DNA from: Adiantum capillus-veneris
Taxonomy: Eukaryota > Streptophyta > Polypodiopsida > Polypodiales > Pteridaceae
DNA: 64,000 bases
Assembly (NCBI GenBank): GCA_014529385.2
Contig: CM043942.1
Location: forward strand, 3,546,001-3,610,000
Reading direction: 5' to 3'
Shown: one piece after another, positions 53,275-62,913 of the stretch
How positions within the stretch are numbered: position 1 is the stretch's first letter
How the letters are laid out: each line of letters starts with the position of its first letter
Notes under the pieces: generated by a model
What the model saw: only the letters and a program-made list of their open reading frames with translations
Databases searched by the model: none
Told to the model about the DNA's origin: nothing
Made by a program: the position numbers and the translations under genes

Positions 53275-55426
53275 CTAGAAGGGAATGGTATCATGCTTGC
53301 TAGGGTGGATGAAAGATAAACATCGTGCACACAAGTGAGTATGTGTTGGCTAGATTATCACTCGTGCGAATTAGGTTCCAAGGTCAATTAACTTGGACTC
53401 ATAAACACGATCTTGAGTATTTGCGCCATCACAAGCTCACCATAAACAAGAGAGATGTAATGCAAAAATAGACTTGGTTTATTCATTCTTGAAATGAGCT
53501 TTAAGTAGCTCTACAGCCTTTCACCACTGCATGTGGGATAATTCCACCTTTCCTCTCCTTAACTCATACTCTTGTACTGTAGGACAAAGCTCACACTTTA
53601 CACTTTTTTTGTGCAGGTGTGTGACACCTTGTCACATCCATGTCTTATCAAGCCAAATAACAATTACCCCCATGCATGTGGGGGGCACCTAAGCTAGACT
53701 TTCAATCACCTTGGATAGCAGGAGATTTTACAAGAGCGTTGTATTTCTCAAGTTGCACCAATGCCTAGAAAATCCTTTAGTGCCCAACAAAACCACGTTA
53801 TGTTTCTGTGATTTCTGGTCTTGGGCACCATCAAAAGCTAGAGTCTATTATGACACTTGATAAACACTACAAGATGATCTTTGGCATCTCATATATCATC
53901 CATGATATTAACACAATCATCATCTTCCTTCATCATCGCGTTTGTTGATGAATAGAAAAGGAAAAAGATTTTATATAAGAAAACAAGATGTATCAAACAC
54001 TTTTGTAAGTCACAAAATGGGTATTTGTCCTTGATCAAATACCTGAGCCACTCTCCCATGAAGAGTTAGTTATATAACATGCATTCAAGAGATTATTAAT
54101 GTTACCCCTATATACATGTTATATTTACAATGTGGGGTCTTGTAAAAACCTCAACCCCCTCAACCCCCTCTGCTATATATCTAAAGTACGCATTTTTGGG
54201 GTATACATACTCCCCTTAGATTAACCCATGTGACATTGAATAGGTTTTGAAAATGACTGCTCTAAGATCAAATCAAGGCATTTACCAACTTGATCAGCTA
54301 TCACATCTAGAGAGATTTCGTTTAAGATTCCAAAGTTTTTTTTGTAACGAAGATTGGGAAAAACACTTATTGGATAGTATTGTTTCGCCCTTAAGTTGTT
54401 TCATAGGCACATGATAACCCTATTTTGTCAGCGCCACACCTTATCAGGAAATGTATTTTGTGCTCGTAGCGTCGTAACAATACAAAACTATTAGAGAGGA
54501 GAATTTATTAGAGAGGTGTCATTGTAAGATACTCTCTGCAATAGCCGAGAGTACAGAGTGCCTGCAAAATACACAATTAGCATGTGATTCACGATATAAT
54601 TAACAAATCTACATATTTGAACAATTGTGTGCACACCAAATCCACAACAAGATCGATACGAGAGAGGCAGAGGAAAAGAGGGAGAGAGGAAGAGAATGTG
54701 TAAGTGCACCTCCAAGAGTAGAGTGCTACACCAGCATGGTGAGTGAGGAGAGAGGAGAGGAGAGAAGAATAACACAAACACTTGGTGCAATCTCTCCATG
54801 TGCAAGAGTGGGTATTTTCCTCTTTCATGTATTTATTTATAGATTTCTTGAATGCTCATAATGAATACAGACTATCTGCTCACACATAAAGTGACCTTAG
54901 CTCATATCGATCTCTCTAATAATACAATGTCAATAAACTTGATAACCTTTTGCATTTTTCATTGACCACTTATGCTTGTGCCACCTGTCACTTGCAATAA
55001 ATTACTATTTATCAATTTTTGTTACATACCTCTCCGCTAGGAAGCAATTGTCCTCATTTGCTAGGTTAAGAATTTGCAAACTATACTACAAAAATATTGG
55101 TTGAAATTTATGTGCCAGAAATATAATGGAACAAAATAAAAAGTCACAAACAACATTTTCTTAAGCCTGCCGTCATCCATATACGGCATATTCTAGTGTC
55201 CCATATCACAAAAAAGCAGTATATGTCATATTCTGATGTATCAGGATATCATTGGTCACACTCATTGTGCAATAATCAATTATCATGAACTTCAAGTCCA
55301 ATTTCATACACAGTGTCAACAACCAATCATCATTAAGAAAATCCAAATCTAGCTTCAATTCCAAAACCAAATCACTTTTATCATATACCCGGGTAATAAA
55401 ATCATACTAGGGGCAATGGTGGCCCC
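53275..55426. other. Probable copia-D LTR debris and anonymous AT-rich DNA
   Basis: The first part should be the 5' LTR of copia-D. A duplicated CTCAACCCC tract at 54154-54171 and a purine-rich stretch at 54655-54770 are visible. No gene is supported. Confidence 0.4.
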
Positions 55427-55685
55427 TAAATTGACAAATCAATACCAATCAGATGTGCTTTCTAAATCGACGAATCTACACTTGTGCTACCTAAATCGGC
55501 AAATCTACACTGAGGTTTTTTAAAGTAATGATTATGTTGTTTATTGGTGTGCTATGTAATCGCCAAATCTGCACTCGTAATTACTAAATTGGTGAATTTG
55601 CACGGATAACAAGGATTGCCTAAATTGGTAAATATATACTAGGATGAGCAACTTACACTGCCTAAATCGGTGAATCTATGTGCAT
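55427..55685 (+). repeat. Degenerate array of a 21-bp motif CCTAAATCGGYGAATCTACAC
   Basis: Seven recognisable copies occur at irregular spacing (about 30-65 bases): near 55427, 55462, 55491, 55556, 55584, 55620 and 55661. The core TAAATYGGYRAATYTRCAC varies by a few bases between copies. It lies a few hundred bases upstream of the promoter-like start of the second hAT-like block and may be a subterminal repeat array of that element. Confidence 0.65.
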
Positions 55686-56079
55686 GTGACCAATGGACAA
55701 GAAAAGGCATAAAAGACAAATTATTTAGTACATTTTTGACACCACATTAGAGTATTCTTGAGTAGCAAAGTACTTATGAAATGTTTTTCACCAATCCAAA
55801 GCACCTCATCTCCTGTGAGTGGCTGCCAGGGAACTCATATTCACGTGATCACATGTCTTTTTTTGTGATCACATTGTTAATTAACAAAATTCTCAATTCA
55901 CAAGTCTTTACATTCATAGAACATGGCATGGTGACTTGAAGGGAACCTAGAGGTCCGGTGAGATTTTCCCACTAGCATAGCGCTATAGCCCATCGCGCCC
56001 TGTCAAGACGACATAACCAACCTGACAGTCTACGCACTCGGTGGGCCCGACGCGTAGCGTGGCAGGCCCTTGAGGTATC

Positions 56080-56207
56080 TATAAATAGGGCCCCTAGGGA
56101 CCCCCATTTTCTTCACAATTCCCTTTTTCTCCACCACAAAGCTTCCCAGGTATCCTCACAAGCAAGACCAAATTTACAAAGCCCGCCAAAGCAAGACAAA
56201 AAATTAG
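56080..56207 (+). promoter_or_regulatory. TATA box, leader exon and splice donor of hAT-2 plus-strand gene
   Basis: TATAAATA at 56080-56087 sits in a GC-rich setting (GGTATCTATAAATAGGGCCC), followed about 30 bases later by a pyrimidine-rich start region and a CA-rich leader. The leader ends AAATTAG at 56207 before GTAATC, a plausible donor. A CATAG acceptor directly precedes an ATG at 57229. This is the best core promoter in the window by sequence. Confidence 0.6.
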
Positions 56208-56401
56208 GTAATCTTAGCTTAGTCTCATAAGTTCTTTATTTTCTTTGTATTTAAGTTGGTACAAAAATGTTTTTTTGTAGATTTATAAGTATGTTGATCT
56301 TGCTTTTCACATCGGCATTGGCCATATTATTGGACTGGAAGTATCGTTGTGAAACGCTAGAATGCAGGCACTGTTTACAACATGCTGACTATCTTCACTT
56401 C

Positions 56402-57122
56402 TGCATCAATTCTATTTTGGATTTAAAGTTTCATTGTTGAACATGGTTGGTTACGTTCAATTTATAGGTAGTTCTATTAGTCTTATCGTCAACATCAGTT
56501 CTATTATTGGTCTTTACTTATGCATCAATTCTATTTTGGATTAAAAGTGTCATGTTGAACATGGTTTGTTACATTCAATTTATAGGTAGTCATATTTGTC
56601 TTGTCATTAGCATCAGTTCTATTATTGGTATGGGAGTGTCGTTCTGCAAGCTAATAGGCTTCTTTCTATGTCTTGTGTGTGATATGCGTGCTATTAGGCT
56701 ACTTCGGTGTTGCTTTTGGCATCAGCTCTACTACTGGGCTGGAGGTGTCGTTAGTTTCATCTAATGATGCCCTCGTTTTTAGGCTAGTTCAATGTTGCTT
56801 TCGGCATTAGCTCTACTATTTGGCTAGAGATTTTTTTAGTCTCATTGAATGATGCCATGCTTTTAGGCAAGTCTGGTGTTGCTTTCGGCATCAGCTCTAC
56901 CATTGGGCTTGAGTTTTTGTCAGATTCATCAAATGATGCCCTGCATTTTAGGCTTAGTTCGGTGTTGTTATAAGTATCAGCCCTATTATTGGGTTTGAGG
57001 TGTCATTAGTTGCATTGAATGATGCTCTGCTTTCTTAGGCTAGTTCAGTGGTAGCCTCGGCATCAGCTCTACTACTGGATAGGAGGTGTCGTTACTCCCA
57101 TTGAATGATTTCCTACCTCTTT
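56402..57122 (+). repeat. Two tandem arrays in the hAT-2 intron-like region
   Basis: A 119-bp unit starting TGCATCAATTCTATTTTGGA occurs at 56402 and 56521. It is followed by five units of 84-87 bp starting at 56696, 56781, 56865, 56950 and 57037, each containing AGGCTAGTTC.GTGTTG, GGCATCAGCTCTACTA and AATGATGCC. A partial unit ends near 57135. The array fills the inferred intron between the leader exon and the first ATG. Confidence 0.88.
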
Positions 57123-57228
57123 AAGCTAGTTTTATCGTTAGTTTCAATGGATGAAGTTTATATTTGTTATAAAATTTCAAGTTATGATGCCTCTCAAAAT
57201 CACAAAATATGTTATCATTGTAGCATAG

Positions 57229-57511
57229 ATGGATCCTGCGGAAATGAAGGAGTGAAAAAAAAAAGATAAGAACTCTCATGGTCACGTATATATGTGCCTT
57301 GGCCATGGAGGAGATCACCTCTACACTGGAGAGTGCGACACATAGAGAGTGTTTCTTTGATGTCATAATTGAAGCAATTCGGATACACTTCTCGGCTTAT
57401 GATGCAAAGGCTATCCGTAGGCTAATGAATAGTATTGTGGGCAATATGAAACAGTGTTTGAGAGACTTGAGCACTGATGCACCAGTGGATGCGGATCTAG
57501 CCAAGCTATAG
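57229..57511 (+). pseudogene. Relative of the hAT-1 kinase ORF N-terminus
   Basis: After a CATAG acceptor an ATG opens MDPAEMKE and stops at a ten-A run (likely slippage). The next frame (57278-57511) contains CFFDVIIEAIRIHFSAYDAK and AIRRLMNSIVGNMKQCL. This parallels KFVSEVIVRHFHYSSEAE and IRRCLNPI of the hAT-1 protein: shared A.H...F...VI...HF, then IRR..N.I. The shared motif and identical position after a repeat-filled intron are the main evidence that both elements encode the same protein family. Confidence 0.5.
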
Positions 57512-57521
57512 CATTGGACTA

Positions 57522-57850
57522 ATGTATGGCGTGCAGAGAGGTCAAAATCAAAAAGAGTGCAACAGTGATGCACAAGATGTCCATAGCCACAAAGCTAGAA
57601 CCATATTTTTTTCTACATCCTCCTCTCAAGAGGCAGTAGAGGGAAGGTCCGATGCACAAGCTGGGATGGACCACGAGCATTTATTGCGCACCCACTTTAT
57701 GTCCCAATGTGCCATTGGTGTTTACCTCACACACGAAGCTATCAAGTGTGATAGAAAGCTTGGCAAAGGATGCTACGCAGTTTTGCCGAGTAGGAGGACA
57801 ATCATCCACCTCAAGTTCACGTTCAATTCAAGAAAAGTACATCCACCAAG
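57522..57850 (+). pseudogene. Possible kinase glycine-loop remnant, truncated
   Basis: The frame 57522-57959 includes DRKLGKGCYAVL near 57750-57785. It resembles LGEGRWAHV of the hAT-1 kinase-like ORF (GxGxxA) and lies at a comparable place after the N-terminal domain. No catalytic loop or DFG-type motif follows; instead the frame runs into the antisense 3' end of the transposase near 57850. A deletion of the rest of the kinase would explain this. The match is short and could be fortuitous. Confidence 0.35.
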
Positions 57851-57879
57851 CTCACAAAATTTGAGTTCTTTGACTATGA

Positions 57880-59890
57880 TCTCTTCCGCTTTCTCCTCCT
57901 CATCTTCATTGATATCCACAGTCCGCTATGGTCTGTCTTCTTCATACCTTTCTGATTGAATATTTCTCACAAGCTTGTGATTGCAATATAGGTGTACCAA
58001 TTTCTCGGCACGATTGCTGAGAAGCCTATTACAAATAGTCGAGTGTTCATAGATGTAGGTACTCCAATTTTGCTCAAAACTTGAATTGACAACACACACT
58101 GTGCAGGAACGCTAACTACCAATTGTCATAATATAGGCGCCAAAGCACCATTTGTGAGACACCATCTCCATGCTAGTTGTTTTGATGCAAGGTTTTGCAC
58201 AAACCGTGAACTGAAAAGGCCATCCTTTAACCTTTACTTTGTTAGGTCGGTGACTACCTGGGCTTGATTATTTGGATTGCTTTAGAAATTACTGACCACG
58301 TCATAGAAGTCTTTAATCACCTCCTCATCTAACTCATCACAATCCATGTTCTAGTACTCTGGATCAAGCGAAAAAGCAACACTATGTAGTGGACTATGCA
58401 CACTGACCCATCGAGCATGTACATACTTATTTATGATAAATCTTTTAGCCTTATTAATAGGGGCTCTCCAAGGCTTAAACAAACAATTTCCATGCTCTGA
58501 ATGAGGTTCAAACTCTGATGAACATTATACCATCCCATGTACACCTTCCCTGTATTGGGTAACTTCAGATCAAGCTGACGCAAGGATATCATCACAGGCC
58601 TCATCACCAAGTATGTGTCACCAACGTCAGACCAAAATTCTATATCATCAATGAGCACTTTCTAGGGCCACACCTTTGTTTTTACTCTTTCTAGTTGCTC
58701 TGCTTCCCACCCTTAGAAGCAACCAAAAACAAATGTCTCCAAAACAACATTTCTTGTTTTACAAAAGACTTTCCAATATAGTGTAGAAGTTAGTGCAAAA
58801 TCTTGACTCACACGAAAGTTTCAATATTGTGGACATATATTGCCGAGACACATGTCTCGCACGCCTTGTCTATTCAAAATAAACTACGTCACCTTCTTTG
58901 ATTTATCTATAATGATTTTGAACCAATCAGTGAAATCTTTTTTATACCAATCCTACAACACAAGATTCAATATATGGGCATTGCAACCAAACATGTGCAA
59001 GCTAAGAAAGTGCTCCTCTAAGAGACAACCAGCTGCTCTATAATTTTTGGTATTGTCCATGATCACACGTACTACATTGGGGACACCTACTTGATGAATT
59101 GTCCCTGTTATTATATCAGCTATATAGCTCCCTGACTTTATCTCACCCGAGATGTCACCTACTTTAATAAAGCACTCCCCTTGAGGACTGAATAGTATCA
59201 CATTACTTAGCGGCCTACGTTGGACATTTGACCATCCATCCCTAACTATAGTGCATCCTATTTGATCAATTGATTTCAAGATTAATATATCAACTTCCTT
59301 TTGGGTGTCTACAAACTATTTATCCAAGAAAGTTGTGCGCATCTAGTGATATGATGGAGGGGAAAAACTAGCACAATACTCAATGATCTTCTTCCATTCA
59401 TGCTTCTTGAGTCCTAGCTCTTTGTGTGATGGCCGGCATAGAGGGTGCACCACTACTTTGTCCACCTTGTGTTGAGGCAACACTTCCTTGGTGCTCTGAA
59501 GACAATCGGCTTGGAGTCACTATTCTAGGCTGCTTTGTATAAGCTACACCTCCTAATAACTCTCTCAAGCATTTTGTAGCACTCTCATGACCTACGCCAT
59601 TACATATGCCTCCATTTTCCCTATTAGTTGCTCCATTCTCTTATCCAAGGAAGTGTTACTTAATACAAGGTGCACCTCTTGATTTCTCTTTGCCACATAA
59701 TTGGCAGCGCCAATCTATAAATGATCTTACGTTTTCAGTAAATTGCCACTCAGGCCCTAGCACCTTACTATCGGCCTTACACTTCCCTTTATTGGAAGCT
59801 TCATTATTTGATCCTTCACCACCACTAGTTGATGTGCGACTAGAAGTAGCTGCATTGATGTTTTGGGAGCTAGCATTAGCATCCATGACA
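57880..59890 (-). pseudogene. hAT-family transposase of hAT-2, degraded
   Basis: Minus strand, N to C: a BED-like finger WRCQLCGKEKSRGAPCIK (59656-59886, start MDANASSQ), a poorly readable linker, then DUF659 (58953-59279) with CTIVRDGWSNVQRRPLSNVI, VIMDNTKNYRAAG and LHMFGCNAHILNLVL. Next come VAFSLDPEY and ELDEEVIKDFYDVV around 58290-58380, and finally SSFEQNWSTYIYEHS and NRAEKLVHLYCNHKLV around 57960-58060, the hAT dimerisation region. All conserved acidic residues (DGW, DN, E in FEQNW) are recognisable. At least five stops and several frameshifts separate the pieces. Order and length match the hAT-1 transposase. Confidence 0.82.
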
Positions 59891-60025
59891 AGGTCACAAG
59901 CCGCCTATGCATTCATACAATCACAAAAATATTAAGTTTTAGAAAAATTATATTTAATTAAACAATTGTATAATAAAGGTGAAATAATATACATATAAAA
60001 TAAAACAAAAAGACATGAAATTGGT

Positions 60026-60320
60026 GGTAATGAGGAGCATTCCATTCCAACAATAGAAATGGATTGACAAGAACCCCGGTGTAATGATGAGGAGTGCTTC
60101 ATTCTAACCATAGAAATGAGCCCCATGCACTTGCATCATCTAAACCCTTCATGAGGATGCTCCCTATCCAAACCTGTTTCCAGACAGATAGACACCCAGG
60201 GAAGGTAACTAAACATAACAAAGCAAGTACATTGGTGCAATGATAAGGAGCATCCATTCCAACAATAGAAATGAGCCCCATGCAATTGCACCATCTAAAC
60301 CCTTCACGAAGATTCATATC
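60026..60320 (+). repeat. Degenerate tandem repeat, period about 155 bp
   Basis: Segments 60081-60160 and 60237-60314 share AACCATAGAAATGAG or AACAATAGAAATGAG followed by CCCCATGCA.TTGCA.CATC and TAAACCCTTCA. A third, shorter copy lies at 60026-60062 (GAGGAGCATTCCATTCCAAC). Confidence 0.8.
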
Positions 60321-60663
60321 CTCCTTGTTGGCTTTGATGAATGGTATAGTCAAGTTTATTGGCTTTCTAAAAGAAGCCTTAGTGTTGAGTTGGGTTAGGC
60401 CTACTTTCATTGTTTTAAGTACCATGATGGAGACTTACCTTAAATGTTATTTCCATTTTTAAAATATTAAGTGAATCTTTCTATTTCACCTTTTTTCACA
60501 TCCGTACACGGCTTGACTTCACTTGCATTCTATTCTTTTAGAATGCTAAAGTGAAGCTTTACCTTGCATAATTCTAGTAAATTCTATACATATACATACA
60601 TATATTTATTTTACACACACACACACACACATATATTTATTTATTTTACACACACACACACAT

Positions 60664-60743
<80 letters not shown>

Positions 60744-61833
60744 TAAATGAGCAAACCATGGTAAAGGGAAGAAAAAATGGTGAAATATGTGAGAACTTAG
60801 TTCAAAAATCTTGCAAATTCAAAAATTTGACTATTATTTCCGGTTTGCTTCTTTGCAAGGAGGAAACTCCGTCCCTTAATAAAAGAGATATTCCTGAACA
60901 ATGCTTTACCATATATAATTTTAGTTAAAGTCAATTTAATGATTTTATCATTTTCTTCTTGTTTTAGAAAGCCTCCGTGACTCTTTCACTTGTTATTTAT
61001 ACCCTTGAGTTTCCACAAAATGCTTTGCATGTCTTTCCTCATCAACTTTTTCTTCTTTGGACTCAATCCATTTCCTTTTTAATCCTTTTTTGGCCTGCTA
61101 ACAGCCTTAGTATCCATATGGGTGAAGGTGGTTCAAGTTTATTTGCTTGACATGTGTCCCTTTAAAAATTGAGAGAAAGAAAGCATTTCCTTTCAAATGC
61201 TATTTCCCAATGAAAGCAGCATGTGTCCTTTAAGAATTGAAAGAATGAAAGCATTTCATTTTAATTTCAAATGCTATTTTCCAATGTTGTTTTCAATTGT
61301 TTTTTTTGCATGCTTAAAAAGACTTTAGAGAACAAAGGATTAAAGAGTATTCATAGAAGTTCGATCCATAGGATATGGGGCCATTAATGGGGTGATCTGG
61401 CAAAGAGAGATAGACGTGGGGTAAATAATGAATTTAGAGAGCATCAATTCTTGTACAAGCAAGTGGGTGTGGTGGGATGGTTACATGATTGTATTATGCT
61501 TTCTAATTGGCTAGCGCATCGGCTGGATCTCATGTGGCGCTCTTGTCCGTGATATCACCCTTATCAATCTTGTTGTTGGAAGCCCTCTTTTAAACAAAGG
61601 GAAATGTTTTCCATTGCCACACGCATTGCCAAAGTTGTGATAGCTCCTCAAATTTTTGCTATACCTCGACCTTAATGCCATCTATGTTCCGCACTAGACA
61701 GAAGTCAAAACTTTGCAACAATCAAAAAAACACACCCGACATTGGTTTAAAGGTTCTTAAATTGGGTTTTTTACTCTAGTGTTTTTTAGAACAAAGGATT
61801 GAAGAGTATTCATAAGAGTTTGATCCATCATCT
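60321..61833. other. Anonymous AT-rich DNA with microsatellites
   Basis: No gene. A CA/AT microsatellite lies at 60615-60740. A roughly 78-bp tandem duplication occurs at 61148-61285 (GACATGTGTCC or GCATGTGTCC, then GAAAGCATTTC and TTTCAAATGCTATTT). A 40-bp segment at 61329 (GAACAAAGGATTAAAGAGTA) recurs at 61789. Confidence 0.55.
60615..60740 (+). repeat. (CA)n and (AT)n compound microsatellite
   Basis: Two CA runs (60615-60632 and 60651-60685) are followed by an AT run of about 55 bases. Confidence 0.95.
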
Positions 61834-62341
61834 ATCTATACTATATATGAAGCACCTTAAAATTTTCAAGGAAGGAGAGACCCTCCATGTGTCACATTCT
61901 GCTTTATTTCAAAGAGAACCTTAAAAAAAGTTTGATTGAAAATGCAAAAGTGAAGGATAAGTACTAGGATGGTAGAAAATAAAAAGACTTTAGAGGAAGT
62001 CCGGCAGCGGGAAAGTCAAAAAGACCTTAGTACTCTATATAAATTTATAATACTTAGGCCTATAGTTTTTGGGAGGCCATCTATACTATATTATACTATA
62101 TACGAAGAACCTTAACAGTTTTCAGGAAGGATAGACCCTTCATGTGTCACATTCTCATTCTGCTTCATTTCAAAGAGAACAATAAAAAAACATTTAATTG
62201 AAAATGCAAAGTGAAGGGTAAGTACTAGGATGGTAGAAAATGAAAAGACTTCTGAGGGAATCTTGGTAGTGGAAAGTCAAAAAGACCTTAGTACTCTATA
62301 TAAATTTATAATACTTAGGCCTATAGTTTTTGGGAGGCCAT
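61834..62341 (+). repeat. Tandem duplication of a roughly 250-bp unit
   Basis: Unit 1 (61834-62079) and unit 2 (62080-62341) both begin with CTATACTATAT, contain CATGTGTCACATTCT, GTACTAGGATGGTAGAAAAT and AAAGTCAAAAAGACCTTAGT, and end with CTATAGTTTTTGGGAGGCCA. Small indels separate them. Read on the minus strand a short open frame (62296-62550) covers part of unit 2 without motif support. Confidence 0.9.
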
Positions 62342-62555
62342 TTCACTCCCGCCCTCAATTTCAAAGCGAACCACAGACTACTTTTATTTTTGAAATCATT
62401 TGAAGGGTGGCTTTCCTTTACATTTTGAAGGCCATAAATAAATTTTCTCCATGTGTTGCTCAATGAACCTCCCTTCGGAGTTTTGCATGGACCTTCTATG
62501 TCGTAAATGATCTTTGACCTTGATGCTCCAAGTTCACAAGCCAGATGCATGTATT

Positions 62556-62556
62556 T

Positions 62557-62625
<69 letters not shown>
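62556..62625 (+). repeat. (TG)n(AG)n compound microsatellite
   Basis: TG run of about 25 bases followed by an AG run of about 45 bases. Confidence 0.95.
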
Positions 62626-62628
<3 letters not shown>

Positions 62629-62810
62629 CCATTCTCTTCATGTGTGTGAATATAAGAGTTAAAGTTGACATGCCATTCCCCGAGGTATTGGTGCATTGCA
62701 CGAAGCTTTTCACATTTGCATTGCATTAATGAAGTACATTAAGATCGACAATTCAACGATAGGAGTCCAGCAATCTGTTATGGATAACCTGCACACATTT
62801 TTTATTTGTC

Positions 62811-62876
62811 TGAGTGTGTGTGTTTGTGTGTGTGTGTGTGTGCGCGCGCGTGTGCATGTGCGTGTGTGTGTGTGTA

Positions 62877-62911
<35 letters not shown>
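62811..62911 (+). repeat. Interrupted (TG)n followed by (AG)n
   Basis: A TG/CG-rich run (62811-62880) is followed by an AG run of about 32 bases, the same order as at 62556-62625 and 52089-52167. Confidence 0.93.

Positions 62912-62913
<2 letters not shown>

Larger units (their letters stand above)
56000..59900. mobile_element. Second, decayed hAT-like element with the same plan (hAT-2)
   Basis: Left to right: a promoter with TATA box, leader and donor site, a repeat-filled intron-like region, a short plus-strand ORF related to the N-terminus of the hAT-1 kinase-like ORF, a glycine-loop remnant, and then, convergent, a full-length but broken BED/DUF659/hAT transposase. The gene order is that of hAT-1, while nucleotide similarity is low, so the two are diverged family members rather than recent duplicates. 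Element ends are not resolved; the 55.4-kb motif array and the 60.0-60.3-kb repeats may belong to its flanks. Confidence 0.5.

Noticed and set aside
54491-54861. Overlapping frames on both strands near 54.6 kb
   Set aside because: Purine-rich tract; no motif or conserved start context.
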